Source: Methyloprofundus sp.
GTDB lineage: Bacteria > Pseudomonadota > Gammaproteobacteria > Methylococcales > Methylomonadaceae
Direction: 5' to 3'
NCBI GenBank assembly: GCA_014859465.1
Contig: JACUUF010000007.1
Location: forward strand, 1 to 59,774
DNA: 59,774 nucleotides
This document shows positions 40,668 to 49,599 of the stretch, piece after piece; within the stretch, counting starts at the first letter, position 1, and each line of letters opens with the position of its first letter. Below the pieces are notes generated by a model that saw only the letters and a list, made by a program, of their open reading frames with translations, was not told where the DNA came from and ran no database searches. The position numbers and the translations under genes are program-made.

Positions 40668-41369
40668 ATGAAAACAACCATTAAATATTGGGCAATTGTG
40701 CCTGCAGCAGGCGTTGGTAAACGTATGCAAGCAGATCGACCTAAACAATATCTGCCATTAAATGGCGTAACAGTTATCGAACAAAGCTTAACACGCCTAT
40801 TGCAAGTGCAGCAGTTTACTGCGGTCGTCGTTGCTATTTCTAAAGAAGATCCCTATTGGCCCGAATTAGCCATCTCTAAACATGCGCGTATTCGCAGCGC
40901 AGCAGGCGGTAAAGAGCGAGCAGATTCGGTATTGTCAGCTTTGTATTCGATTGCTGATAGCGCTGCTGATGATGATTGGGTGCTGGTACATGATGCGGCA
41001 CGACCTTGTATTACCCAAAGCGATGTCGAGCATTTGATTGATGAATTACAAAATCATGAAGTAGGGGGAATTTTAGGTCAAGCTTCGCACGATACTTTAA
41101 AGTCAGTTGATAATAATTTAGCCATTACTGACACGGTTGATCGCAGCCAAATTTGGCGTGCTTTTACGCCGCAAATGTTTCGTTATGGCGCATTAAAACT
41201 GGCCTTACAAGAAGCGGCAGATAAAGGCTGGGTGGTTACTGATGATGCCAGTGCATTAGAAATACAAGGTAAGCAGCCTAAAATGATCGCAGGGCGAGCG
41301 GATAATTTAAAAATTACCCGGCCTGAAGATTTAGCTTTAGCACAATTTTATTTGGAGCAACAACAATGA
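40668..41369 (+). CDS. ispD: 2-C-methyl-D-erythritol 4-phosphate cytidylyltransferase
   Basis: 233 residues. Third step of the MEP isoprenoid pathway: CTP plus MEP gives CDP-ME. The nucleotide-binding signature is [47 protein letters not shown] and TDDASALE are the other conserved stretches. Its stop overlaps the ispF start by 4 nt (ATGA). Preceded by ftsB. Confidence 0.97.
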   Translation: MKTTIKYWAIVPAAGVGKRMQADRPKQYLPLNGVTVIEQSLTRLLQVQQFTAVVVAISKEDPYWPELAISKHARIRSAAGGKERADSVLSALYSIADSAADDDWVLVHDAARPCITQSDVEHLIDELQNHEVGGILGQASHDTLKSVDNNLAITDTVDRSQIWRAFTPQMFRYGALKLALQEAADKGWVVTDDASALEIQGKQPKMIAGRADNLKITRPEDLALAQFYLEQQQ

Positions 41370-41845
41370 TACGAGTCGGACAAGGTTATGATGTACATCG
41401 TTTTATCGAGAGTGGCGATGTGATTTTAGGCGGCGTTAACATCCCTTATGAACAAGGGTTAGAAGCGCATTCTGATGGTGATGTTGTTTTGCATGCTTTA
41501 GCTGATGCCTTATTAGGCGCAGCTGCTTTAGGCGATATAGGTAAACATTTTCCCGATACAGATCCAGAATTCAAAGGCGCTGATAGTCGCGTTTTGCTGC
41601 GTCATGTCTATGGCATCGTGCAAGCAAAAGGTTATACCTTAAACAATGCAGATATTACCATTATTGCGCAAGCACCCAAGATGGCGCCGTATATTGTCGC
41701 TATATGTACCAATATTGCCGAAGATTTAGCCGTCGATTTGGATTGTATTAATGTCAAAGCAACAACGACCGAAAAGCTAGGCTTTGAGGGTCGTAAAGAA
41801 GGGATTGCGGTGCAAGCTGTTGTGCTGATTAATAAAAAAAGATAA
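41366..41845 (+). CDS. ispF: 2-C-methyl-D-erythritol 2,4-cyclodiphosphate synthase
   Basis: 159 residues, the standard IspF trimer subunit. It cyclises CDP-ME 2-phosphate with release of CMP. The metal-binding motif GQGYDVHRF, the loop [32 protein letters not shown] and the C-terminal [23 protein letters not shown] region are conserved. Translationally coupled to ispD. Confidence 0.98.
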   Translation: MIRVGQGYDVHRFIESGDVILGGVNIPYEQGLEAHSDGDVVLHALADALLGAAALGDIGKHFPDTDPEFKGADSRVLLRHVYGIVQAKGYTLNNADITIIAQAPKMAPYIVAICTNIAEDLAVDLDCINVKATTTEKLGFEGRKEGIAVQAVVLINKKR

Positions 41846-41929
41846 CCCTCTTGGCTTAATATAAGCTGTGCTTGGTTCTTCAATACCCTATAAATTAATT
41901 GCTTATCACTTTCTTTTAAGATTACTCTA

Positions 41930-42955
41930 TTGAACACACAACCCGCTTTACCTGATTGGGCTTATGCTTATGGCGGCGCTCAAAGCCAAGGTATGATTCG
42001 TAAAACCCCTGATGATTTTATCGTCAACGAAATTCAGTCTTTTGATTTGTCTGGTGTTGGTGAACATGCTTTTTTACGCATTGAAAAATGCGCTGAAAAT
42101 ACCGAATTTGTCGCGCGAACACTGGCGCGATTTGCCGGTGTTCGGCAGCGGGATGTCAGCTATGCCGGCTTAAAAGATCGTCATGCACGCACTAGCCAAT
42201 GGTTTAGTGTTTGGTTACCAGGCAAGCCAGATCCTGACTGGTCTGCGTTAAATAGCGACCGCATTAAAGTATTACAAGCAACGCGCCATAGTCGAAAGTT
42301 AAAACGCGGCTCTTTAGCAGGGAATCAATTTATTTTGCGTATTCAAGACTATCAGGGAGATAAAGCAGTTCTTGAGCAGCAATTGCAAGCAATTAAAGAG
42401 CAAGGCGTGCCTAATTATTTTGGGGAACAGCGTTTTGGTCGCGGCGGTGCGAATGTCGCTAGAGCGCTGGCTTTATTTGCTGGCGAGACAATATCGCGCG
42501 CTCAACGAGGCATGTATTTATCCGCAGCACGCTCTTATTTGTTTAACCATATCTTAAGTGCCCGAGTAGTCGATAAATCCTGGAATCAAGCGCTAGTCGG
42601 TGATGCGCTGATGTTCGATGATTCCCATAGTTTTTTTCAAGCAGAAGTATTAGATGCGTCTATTTTACAACGCCTTGCCCAATTAGAATTACACCCAAGC
42701 GCTGTTTTATGGGGTAAGGGTGAGTTGCAAGTTGCTGGAGAGGTGGCATTACTAGAGCAGCAAATTATTGAACAATTTGCAGACCTAGCCAAAGGCTTAA
42801 TCGTTTTTGGTATAGAACAAGATCGCAGAGCGCTACGCAGTCATGTAAAGGAATTGCAGTGGGATTTTATAGCTGATAACTGTTTGCAGTTAAGTTTTAG
42901 CTTAAATGCTGGGTGTTATGCGACTGCCGTGCTAAGAGAAATTGTCCAGGTTTGA
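41930..42955 (+). CDS. truD: tRNA pseudouridine(13) synthase
   Basis: 341 residues from a TTG at 41930; no ATG or GTG lies in frame before the conserved N-terminus (LPDWAYAYGGAQSQGMIRKTPDDF). It makes pseudouridine 13 in tRNA-Glu. The catalytic Asp is in the TruD motif AGLKDRHARTSQWF, and the conserved PNYFGEQRFGRGG and SAARSYLFNHIL regions follow. surE and pcm, which often follow truD, are absent here; the next feature is a long intergenic region before a porin. Confidence 0.95.
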   Translation: MNTQPALPDWAYAYGGAQSQGMIRKTPDDFIVNEIQSFDLSGVGEHAFLRIEKCAENTEFVARTLARFAGVRQRDVSYAGLKDRHARTSQWFSVWLPGKPDPDWSALNSDRIKVLQATRHSRKLKRGSLAGNQFILRIQDYQGDKAVLEQQLQAIKEQGVPNYFGEQRFGRGGANVARALALFAGETISRAQRGMYLSAARSYLFNHILSARVVDKSWNQALVGDALMFDDSHSFFQAEVLDASILQRLAQLELHPSAVLWGKGELQVAGEVALLEQQIIEQFADLAKGLIVFGIEQDRRALRSHVKELQWDFIADNCLQLSFSLNAGCYATAVLREIVQV

Positions 42956-43419
42956 AGTGGTTTCTGCTACCAGCTGCGTTAGTTTGACATGCCATTAATC
43001 TATAAAATCAATTAGTTGAAACGACTTAAAATAGTCCTATGTCCTTTTGCAAGAGGAACAGCCTTCTTGCGTAGAGGCGAGATCCCACCCAATCCACTGA
43101 TAACATTTACTGTTAATATCACAAAAGCTTCTTGCTATTGCCTCCTAGCATTCAAAGCCTCTTATAGATTTCTAGCCTGCATGAAGGCGTGATGTCATCA
43201 AATCTTAATATAAGCTTAATCATCCTGTAACAAACCGACATTATAGTTTGCTCCGTAGTTTTACATATCTACTTATATAGATAACTTAGCAAGCGCCTGC
43301 ACAAGTCAGTATTTGCAATTAACGCCTGGACACGTTGGGCGTGACAACTGACAGGTGCTGACTATTTTGCAAGTAATTGTTGACTAGATTGATAAATTAT
43401 TAAAATACCGGAGACACAG
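42956..43419. other. 464-bp intergenic region holding the porin promoter
   Basis: No gene or RNA was recognised between truD and the porin. The only convincing feature is the Pho-box-like array at 43203-43247. From the predicted -10 box a leader of about 165 nt would precede the porin start; it contains a weak ACGCC/GGCGT hairpin at 43322-43342. Confidence 0.5.
43203..43247 (+). promoter_or_regulatory. Candidate PhoB box array and -10 of the oprO-type porin
   Basis: Three 7-bp units repeat at 11-bp steps: TCTTAAT (43203), GCTTAAT (43214) and CTGTAAC (43225). The last is a good Pho half-site; the other two are partial. The last unit ends 10 nt before TATAGT (43242-43247), the spacing used by PhoB-activated promoters and the same as at phnF. 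Confidence 0.45.
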
Positions 43420-44901
43420 GTGATAAAAAAACAATTAGCCGCAGTGAGCATTGGGCTGCTCAGTTCATTCACAGCGACTCAAGTAAGCGCTGGCGAAGGT
43501 ACCATGACCAAGCTCATCGATACCTTGTATGAAAACGGTTCTATCGATTCTAAGGCCTACGGTGCGTTACGCGCATCGGCGCAGTTGGAAGATGAGGCAA
43601 AAGTGAAAAATCAAAAAAATCTAAAAGCCGAAACGGAAAAAGTCGTCCAAGAGATTGTTGAAGAAAAAATGCCACAACCCAGTCCTAGCGATGTCAAAGT
43701 GTCTTATAAAAACGGCTTTCATTTAGAGAGCGCCGACGGCCAACACAGTCTGGAAATTCATGGCCGCATTCAAGCCGACTATCTAGGTAACGTTGGCGGC
43801 GATGATGGTGCAACCAAAGACAAATTCAATCTGCGGCGCGCTTATTTATATACTCAAGGCAAGATTTTTAATAACTGGGAACACCTTTTCGTTGCTTCTT
43901 TTCAAGGCTCGCCTCAGGCAGTATTTTGGGAAATGAACGCCCACTTCTGGGATGAAGCTCAACTCAAGATCGGTCAATATCGTTTCCCTTTCAGCATCAA
44001 TGAATCAACCTCGTCACGTAATATCGACTTTATGGAGCGGGCATTGCCAATGCAATTTATCCCCGGTATCGATCGCGGTGTGATGTTGCATGGTAATCCG
44101 TTCCAAGGCGCGCACTACGCGCTATCAGCGGTCAATGGTGGCTTACGAAACAATGTTGGTCTCAGCAGTACGGGTTTAGACGAAGACAACGATGTCGATG
44201 GCAAGGATTTTCTGGGAAATGTGTCTTATAACCTCGCACCGCTGCTAGGGCATAAGGATAGCATCTATCATGTTGGCGTTTCCGCTGCGATCGGCGAACA
44301 ACCGACAAAGGATCCGGACAGCGCGTTGCGTGCATCCACCGAAGCCGGTCAATTACGCTTCTTTGAAGTTGAACAGTTCGGCGATCCAAGTGTTGATCTA
44401 TATCGTATCGGCTTTTCTACCGTTCTGGCGCAAGGCCCTGTGCGCTTCACGAGTGAATATGTGCATAATAATTTTCAGGGTACGGTGTCCGGGCAAAAAT
44501 TCGATCGCGACATCGATGCTTTTTATCTATCGGCTCACTGGATGTTAACGGGTGAATCATATGCCAAAGCGTTCGGCAAACAAAATGCCTTCGGCGACAT
44601 CGTGCCTCTGCATAATTTCGACCTGAATGGCGGTTGGGGAGCTTGGGAATTAGCCTTCCGCTTTAGTCATCTCGATGCCTCTGATTTCACAACCGCCAAT
44701 GCGGCGGGTACAGGTCAGCTTAAGGATGGATTTGCCAACGAGGCTAATGGCTACACGGTCGGCCTGAAATGGATTGTCAATCCACAGGTTCGCTTTTTGG
44801 CCAACTATGTACACACTGATTTTAATCAGTCGATTGTGAGTAATGGCGTCACCCTTAATTCCGAAGACGCACTTAATTTTCGGGCACAAATCAATTATTA
44901 A
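43420..44901 (+). CDS. Phosphate-selective porin of the OprO/OprP family
   Basis: 493 residues. GTG start with GGAGA about 7 nt upstream. A signal peptide (SIGLLSSFTATQVSAG), a helical/coiled periplasmic segment (about 30-85) typical of trimeric OprO-like proteins, and then a 16-strand barrel: EIHGRIQADYLGN, FNLRRAYLYTQGKIFNNWEHLFVAS, KIGQYRFPFSINESTSSR and a C-terminal aromatic strand ending INY. OprO/OprP channels admit phosphate, polyphosphate or other anions. The gene looks richer in GC than its neighbours. Preceded by Pho-box-like repeats and followed by the phn operon, so it is probably the outer-membrane door for phosphonates or phosphate. Confidence 0.9.
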   Translation: MIKKQLAAVSIGLLSSFTATQVSAGEGTMTKLIDTLYENGSIDSKAYGALRASAQLEDEAKVKNQKNLKAETEKVVQEIVEEKMPQPSPSDVKVSYKNGFHLESADGQHSLEIHGRIQADYLGNVGGDDGATKDKFNLRRAYLYTQGKIFNNWEHLFVASFQGSPQAVFWEMNAHFWDEAQLKIGQYRFPFSINESTSSRNIDFMERALPMQFIPGIDRGVMLHGNPFQGAHYALSAVNGGLRNNVGLSSTGLDEDNDVDGKDFLGNVSYNLAPLLGHKDSIYHVGVSAAIGEQPTKDPDSALRASTEAGQLRFFEVEQFGDPSVDLYRIGFSTVLAQGPVRFTSEYVHNNFQGTVSGQKFDRDIDAFYLSAHWMLTGESYAKAFGKQNAFGDIVPLHNFDLNGGWGAWELAFRFSHLDASDFTTANAAGTGQLKDGFANEANGYTVGLKWIVNPQVRFLANYVHTDFNQSIVSNGVTLNSEDALNFRAQINY

Positions 44902-44919
44902 TGCGGTAACACGCAGGTA

Positions 44920-44953
44920 TTGTCATGAAATCGTCACATTTTCTAGCTAGCAT
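44920..44953 (+). promoter_or_regulatory. Second candidate PhoB box upstream of phnF
   Basis: TTGTCAT-GAAA-TCGTCAC (44920-44937), two half-sites 11 bp apart, then 10 nt, then TAGCAT (44948-44953) as a weak -10. The geometry equals that of the box at 45053. It would start a transcript about 115 nt before the main phnF promoter, through a GC-rich stretch with GGTCAA/TTGACC and GGCT/AGCC hairpins. Confidence 0.35.
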
Positions 44954-45052
44954 AGGTCAATGTCGTCGTGCTGTTGACCGAGCAATGGTCGGCTGCCATA
45001 GCCGGGCAATCGGACTGGAAACAAGGTCATTAAAAACGAGTTAAATATTCAC

Positions 45053-45086
45053 TTGTCACAGTTATGTCATAGTATAAGATTATAAT
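45053..45086 (+). promoter_or_regulatory. PhoB box and -10 promoter of the phn operon
   Basis: TTGTCAC-AGTT-ATGTCAT (45053-45070): two half-sites of the Pho consensus CTGTCAT (5/7 and 6/7) separated by exactly 4 bp. A perfect TATAAT follows 10 nt later (45081-45086). PhoB boxes replace the -35 and lie about 10 bp from the -10, as here. The phnF start is 30 nt downstream of the -10. Confidence 0.75.
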
Positions 45087-45115
45087 TTTTACTCTAATCA
45101 TATAGATATCTAGAC

Positions 45116-45832
45116 ATGCTAATAAGAAAACAAGGAAATCCTTTATACAAACAAATTGCTGACCTGCTTGAGCAGGAAATTCATCAGTTTTATAAAGCAG
45201 AAGATAGCTTACCGCCCGAGCAAGAGCTTGCCGATCGGTTTTCAGTGAATCGTCATACTTTACGCAAAGGTATCGATCAACTAGTGACCAAAGGTTTAGT
45301 GGAGCGAGTGCATGGGCGCGGCGTGTTTGTTCTGAGTGGACCGCTAGATTATAGCATTGGTAAAGCTAGTCGCTTTAGCGCAAATCTAGTGGCGCTGGGG
45401 AAAGGCAGTGATTGCCGATTATTGAGAAAGGTTGAAATTAAAGCCCAAGGCAATATTGCCAAAAGTCTGGAATTAGAGTTAGGAGCGCCTGTGATATGGC
45501 TGGAGACCTTACGCAGTGTTGAAGAAAAACCGCTGTGCGTCATTTCGCACTATTTACCGAAACAACGTTTAGGTGAGAACCCAATAGAGTATCAAGGTGG
45601 CTCTTTACATGCTTATTTAAAAGGCTTGGGTATTAAACCCATTAGGAAGATGAGTACTGTTACCGCCGTACTTCCTATGGATGATGACGCTACATTATTG
45701 GTTATGTCGAGTTATCAGCCGATTTTGCGGGTAAAGACCCTAAACAGGGACGAGGTAACGGGATTGCCGATTGAATATGCTCTGGCACGATTTCGAGCAG
45801 ATAGAACACAATTATCGATTAATATTGATTAA
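45116..45832 (+). CDS. phnF: GntR/HutC-family regulator PhnF
   Basis: 238 residues. An N-terminal winged helix (NPLYKQIADLLEQEIHQF, then LADRFSVNRHTLRKGIDQLVTKGLVERVHGRGVFV) and a C-terminal UTRA ligand-binding domain (LETLRSVEEKPLCVISHYLP). First gene of the C-P lyase operon, where PhnF acts as a repressor in other bacteria. It sits directly behind a strong Pho box. The ligand is unknown here; phosphate or a phosphonate-derived metabolite is the usual proposal. Confidence 0.93.
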   Translation: MLIRKQGNPLYKQIADLLEQEIHQFYKAEDSLPPEQELADRFSVNRHTLRKGIDQLVTKGLVERVHGRGVFVLSGPLDYSIGKASRFSANLVALGKGSDCRLLRKVEIKAQGNIAKSLELELGAPVIWLETLRSVEEKPLCVISHYLPKQRLGENPIEYQGGSLHAYLKGLGIKPIRKMSTVTAVLPMDDDATLLVMSSYQPILRVKTLNRDEVTGLPIEYALARFRADRTQLSINID

Positions 45833-45862
45833 CTTACATTAAAAAACTTAAGTGAGATTTAA

Positions 45863-46732
45863 ATGAAAATTAAAAACATAGTCATGGCGTTAGCCATATT
45901 AGCGGCTGTTTCATTACAAGCTGCCCAAGCTAAAGGTTTAGTTATGGGTTTGATTCCAGCTGAAAATAATGAAGAAATGATTCAGCGCTTTGAGCCCATG
46001 CGCGCTTATTTAGAAAAGAAAACTGGCGAAAAAATTAAAGTTTTCACTGCGACTGATTATGCCGGTGTGATTGAAGGTATGCGTAAAGGTCGTGTTGATA
46101 TGGCATGGTTTGGTCCTTTATCTTATGTGTTAGCTGAGCGTGAAGCAGGGGCAGAAGCTTTTGCCGTAGGTGTCCGTGCCAGTACAGGGTTATCAACTTA
46201 CCGTACTTTATTTATTGTACCTGAAGGCTCAGAGGTTAAATCAATCGCTGATTTAAAAGGTAAAAGTGTTGCTTTTGTTGACCCTGCTTCAACATCAGGC
46301 GGCTTAATTCCTACTTACATGGTGAAAAAAGCGACGGGCTTAATGCCAAAAGAGTTCTTCGGTAAATTTACTTATGCAGGATCGCATGATGCCGCTGAAA
46401 TGGCGGTTAAAAATAAGTCAGTGGATGCGGCAGCAGATAATGACATCACTTATGACGCAATGTTGAAAAAAGGTTTAATTACCGAACAATCTAATCGCGT
46501 ATTAGTGTATTCAGATCCTTTACCTGGCTCGCCTATGGCATATCGTAAAGATTTAGATGAAGATTTAAAAAGAAAAATTCGTGATGCAATTTTATATGCA
46601 CATTATGAAATGGCTGCGGTGACAGGTTACGGTACCCTAAATAAATATGAGCAAGCGAATACCGCCGATTACCAAGAGATACGTGATTTAGTTGAACAAT
46701 TAGGTTTAGGACGTGATGATATTCTTAAATAA
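45863..46732 (+). CDS. phnD: Phosphonate ABC transporter, periplasmic binding protein
   Basis: 289 residues with a signal peptide (MALAILAAVSLQAAQA). PhnD-type substrate-binding protein: GLIPAENNEEMIQRFEPMRAYLEKKTG at the mature start, AWFGPLSYVLAE (phosphonate-binding loop), FVDPASTSGGLIPTYM and the GSHDAAEMAVKNKSVDAAADND region are the family's ligand-contacting stretches. It captures phosphonates such as 2-aminoethylphosphonate in the periplasm. AAGTGAGAT-like upstream region; 30 nt after phnF. Confidence 0.96.
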   Translation: MKIKNIVMALAILAAVSLQAAQAKGLVMGLIPAENNEEMIQRFEPMRAYLEKKTGEKIKVFTATDYAGVIEGMRKGRVDMAWFGPLSYVLAEREAGAEAFAVGVRASTGLSTYRTLFIVPEGSEVKSIADLKGKSVAFVDPASTSGGLIPTYMVKKATGLMPKEFFGKFTYAGSHDAAEMAVKNKSVDAAADNDITYDAMLKKGLITEQSNRVLVYSDPLPGSPMAYRKDLDEDLKRKIRDAILYAHYEMAAVTGYGTLNKYEQANTADYQEIRDLVEQLGLGRDDILK

Positions 46733-46793
46733 GTAGCAGCCCCCAATAAAGTGCCATGCAGTGTTAGGGCGCTTGTTAATTATAGGTATTTAT

Positions 46794-47579
46794 ATGGCTT
46801 ACATAACTTTATCAGAAGTTCAGAAGGTTTATCCCAATGGCTTTGGTGCACTCAAAACGGTAAATCTGGAAATTGAACAAGGTCAGTTTATCGTTGTATT
46901 GGGTCCTAGTGGTGCTGGAAAATCCACCTTATTACGTGTCATCAATGGGCTGGATCCTGCAACCGCAGGGGTAATAAAAATTGGCGGTGTCACTGTAGAT
47001 CGTCGTAGTTACCGAAAAATAAGAGCGCATGTCGGCATGATTTTTCAGCATTTTAATCTAGTTGATCGGTTAAGTGTGATCACTAATGTGTTAACAGGGC
47101 GATTGGCCGAACGGCATTGGTTAAGTAGTTTGTTTTACTTATTCCCTAAGACTGATTATCAGATTGCTGAAGCGGCACTGGAAGAAGTTGGGCTGTTAGA
47201 TAAGGCTTGGAATCGTGCAGACAATTTATCTGGCGGGCAACAACAACGAGTAAGTATTGCCAGAGCCTTAGCACAACAGCCAAAATTAATTCTAGCAGAT
47301 GAACCGATTGCCAGTCTGGATCCAAAATCGAGCGAAGAGGTGTTAAAGCTGTTAAAAAAAATCTGTGTGGAAAAAGGTATTACCGTGATTATCAATCTAC
47401 ATCAGGTGGAATTTGCCAAACAATATGCAGATAGGATTATTGCCTTAAATGATGGCTGGATCGTGTTTGATGATACTGCTGAAAATTTATCTCAAACCAA
47501 ATTAAATGAAATATACGGCACTACAACTAAGGATGAGGAGGCGGAAAATGAGCATGAGCTGGTATTGGCCCACGCGTAA
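46794..47579 (+). CDS. phnC: Phosphonate ABC transporter, ATP-binding protein
   Basis: 261 residues from the ATG at 46794 (MAYITLSEVQKVYPNG); the frame extends to 46761. Walker A is GPSGAGKSTLL, the Q-loop FQHFNLV, the ABC signature LSGGQQQRVSIARAL, Walker B LILADEPIASLD and the H-loop NLHQ. It powers uptake of phosphonates bound by PhnD. The gene overlaps the first phnE by 32 nt. Confidence 0.96.
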   Translation: MAYITLSEVQKVYPNGFGALKTVNLEIEQGQFIVVLGPSGAGKSTLLRVINGLDPATAGVIKIGGVTVDRRSYRKIRAHVGMIFQHFNLVDRLSVITNVLTGRLAERHWLSSLFYLFPKTDYQIAEAALEEVGLLDKAWNRADNLSGGQQQRVSIARALAQQPKLILADEPIASLDPKSSEEVLKLLKKICVEKGITVIINLHQVEFAKQYADRIIALNDGWIVFDDTAENLSQTKLNEIYGTTTKDEEAENEHELVLAHA

Positions 47580-48366
47580 TGGTCGACCGCCTGGCGTGGC
47601 TGTTGTCGGTGTTATGGTAATTTCAGCCTTATTAGTCATTAGCGCCACAACCGTCGAGATTTCTTTCTCTAAAATTATTCAATCCATGCCGCGTATGTTT
47701 GATTTCATGGGGCATTTACTGGTTGAACCTGATTGGGATTATGTACCGCAATTAGCTGAGAAAATGCTACAAACGCTAGAAATGACCTTACTCGGGACTG
47801 CGATTGCGGTATTTATTGCTATGCCTATTGGTATTCTAGCCGCCAAAAACTCTAGCCCTCATCCGTTAATTTACCGCGCCATGCGTGATTTATTGAGTTT
47901 CATTAGAGCGTTGCCCGAGTTAGTTTGGGCGTTGGTCTTTGTCTCGGCAGTCGGCTTAGGACCTTTACCCGGTGTGATGGCATTAGCCTTTGTAACCGTT
48001 GGTTTTATGGGTAAGTTTATTGCGGATAGCATTGAGGTGGTTAGCCCTTGTGCGATAGAAGGCTTAAATGCAACGGGATGTACACATCTGCAAAGTATTT
48101 TTTATGCCATGTTACCCCAAGCAGTACCAGATTTTATTGGTTCATTACTTTATATTCTAGATCATAACTTACGTGCTGCTGCGGTTTTAGGTTTAGTGGG
48201 TGCCGGTGGCATAGGTTATGACATGGTTATGTCAATGCGCTTATTTAATTATGAACGTATTTTTATGATTGCATTTTCCATCTATCTATTAGTGACCTTA
48301 CTGGATAGGTTGTCAGACATTCTACGTCAACGTGCTATTGGGAAGGTGTTCAATGATAACAAGTAA
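47548..48366 (+). CDS. phnE: Phosphonate ABC transporter permease PhnE, first copy
   Basis: 272 residues from the ATG at 47548, chosen because GGAGG lies upstream; the frame extends to 47506. Six predicted membrane helices with the permease signature around AIEGLNATGCTHLQSIFYAMLPQAVPDF (EAA-like loop) and AAVLGLVGAGGIGYDM. It forms the transmembrane channel with its sister permease. Overlaps both phnC and the second phnE. Confidence 0.94.
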   Translation: MSMSWYWPTRNGRPPGVAVVGVMVISALLVISATTVEISFSKIIQSMPRMFDFMGHLLVEPDWDYVPQLAEKMLQTLEMTLLGTAIAVFIAMPIGILAAKNSSPHPLIYRAMRDLLSFIRALPELVWALVFVSAVGLGPLPGVMALAFVTVGFMGKFIADSIEVVSPCAIEGLNATGCTHLQSIFYAMLPQAVPDFIGSLLYILDHNLRAAAVLGLVGAGGIGYDMVMSMRLFNYERIFMIAFSIYLLVTLLDRLSDILRQRAIGKVFNDNK

Positions 48367-49132
48367 ACTACCAGCTAAACCGCGTAATTTATTCCCTGTC
48401 TGGGCAAGTATTTTGGTTGCTCTGATGTGGGTCATTATTATCGATCTGGAATTGGATTTCGAAATTTTATTGTATGGCATCGAGGATATGGGGGAGTATT
48501 TGAGTCGCTACGGCACACCGAATTTTTCTCACATATCTAGATATCTAGAACTTATGCTACAGACTTTAGCCACCGCCTTTTGGGGGACGGTTTTGGCATT
48601 TATTGCTGCCGCGCTTATAGCGCCTTATGCCGCACGCTCTTTGTCGCCCAATAAGCTGACTTATCGAATGGCGAGAGAATTATTAAATTTTATGCGCGCT
48701 ATGCCTGATTTATTGCTGGCATTAATTTTTGTTACCGCAATGGGCTTAGGTCCTATGCCCGGGGTATTGGCCTTGTCAGTACATACGGCGGGATTTTTAG
48801 GGAAATTTTTTGCGGAAAATATGGAGCGTGTACCGGCTGGAAAATATGAAGCACTTGCATCGGTAGGTGCCGGCTTTACGCAAAAAATAGTGTTTGCCGC
48901 TTGGCCTTCTATGTTGCGTGAATCAGTGGCTAATACCCTCTATATTTTTGATCGCAATGTGCGCATGGCGGCAGTCTTGGGTTTAGTCGGTGCAGGGGGT
49001 ATCGGGCTGGAGTTACATGACACTTTACGCCTGTTTAAATACAACCAAGCATCAGCGTTAATCATTATTATTTTAGTGACGATTATCGCTATTGACAATG
49101 TATCTTCCTTAATAAGAAAGAGATTAAATTAA
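48353..49132 (+). CDS. phnE2: Phosphonate ABC transporter permease PhnE, second copy
   Basis: 259 residues from the ATG at 48353 (AAGGTG just upstream); the frame extends to 48332. Paralogue of the first permease: SRYLELMLQTLATAFWGTVLAF, FMRAMPDLLLALIFVTAMGLGPMPGV and AAVLGLVGAGGIGLEL align with it. The pair could form a heterodimeric channel. The stop overlaps the phnG start by 1 nt (TAATG). Confidence 0.93.
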   Translation: MITSKLPAKPRNLFPVWASILVALMWVIIIDLELDFEILLYGIEDMGEYLSRYGTPNFSHISRYLELMLQTLATAFWGTVLAFIAAALIAPYAARSLSPNKLTYRMARELLNFMRAMPDLLLALIFVTAMGLGPMPGVLALSVHTAGFLGKFFAENMERVPAGKYEALASVGAGFTQKIVFAAWPSMLRESVANTLYIFDRNVRMAAVLGLVGAGGIGLELHDTLRLFKYNQASALIIIILVTIIAIDNVSSLIRKRLN

Positions 49133-49599
49133 TGAAAATATCACAAAGTGATTGGCTGCGGGCTTTAGCCGTTCAACCACCACAACAGTTATCCGCTACT
49201 TTAGATAGCCTCAGTTTAAATTGGACGATTGCTCCCAAGCAACTCACCCAAACAGGGCTTGCTGCCTTAAAACTTCGCGATGGTGCTTTTAATGACCCAT
49301 TCTTTATTGGTGAAATACCACTGTCCAGCGCTTGGATCGTGGTAACCACAGAAACCGGAGAATGTTACGAGGGTGCCGCTCAATTAATGGATGACAGTGC
49401 GCAGAAGATTGAGCAACTGGCCTTATGTGATGCCATTCTTAGTCATCAATTAAGTGGCTGGGAAAGTATTTATGCTCTGGTTGAAAAAGGTATGCAGATG
49501 ATCGATCAGGAGCGAGCTTTACGCAAAAAATTATTAGTCAAAACAACCGTAGATTTTGCGCTGTTAAATGCCAGCGAGGACGATGACGATGAGGTATGA
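49132..49599 (+). CDS. phnG: C-P lyase subunit PhnG
   Basis: 155 residues. PhnG belongs to the PhnGHIJ core that attaches phosphonate to ATP (with PhnI) and supports C-P bond cleavage. Family features are SDWLRALAVQPPQQL at the N-terminus, FFIGEIPLSSAWIVV in the middle and CDAILSHQLSGWESIYAL near the C-terminus. The acidic tail (SEDDDDEV) overlaps the phnH start. Starts within TAATG of phnE2. Confidence 0.92.
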   Translation: MKISQSDWLRALAVQPPQQLSATLDSLSLNWTIAPKQLTQTGLAALKLRDGAFNDPFFIGEIPLSSAWIVVTTETGECYEGAAQLMDDSAQKIEQLALCDAILSHQLSGWESIYALVEKGMQMIDQERALRKKLLVKTTVDFALLNASEDDDDEV

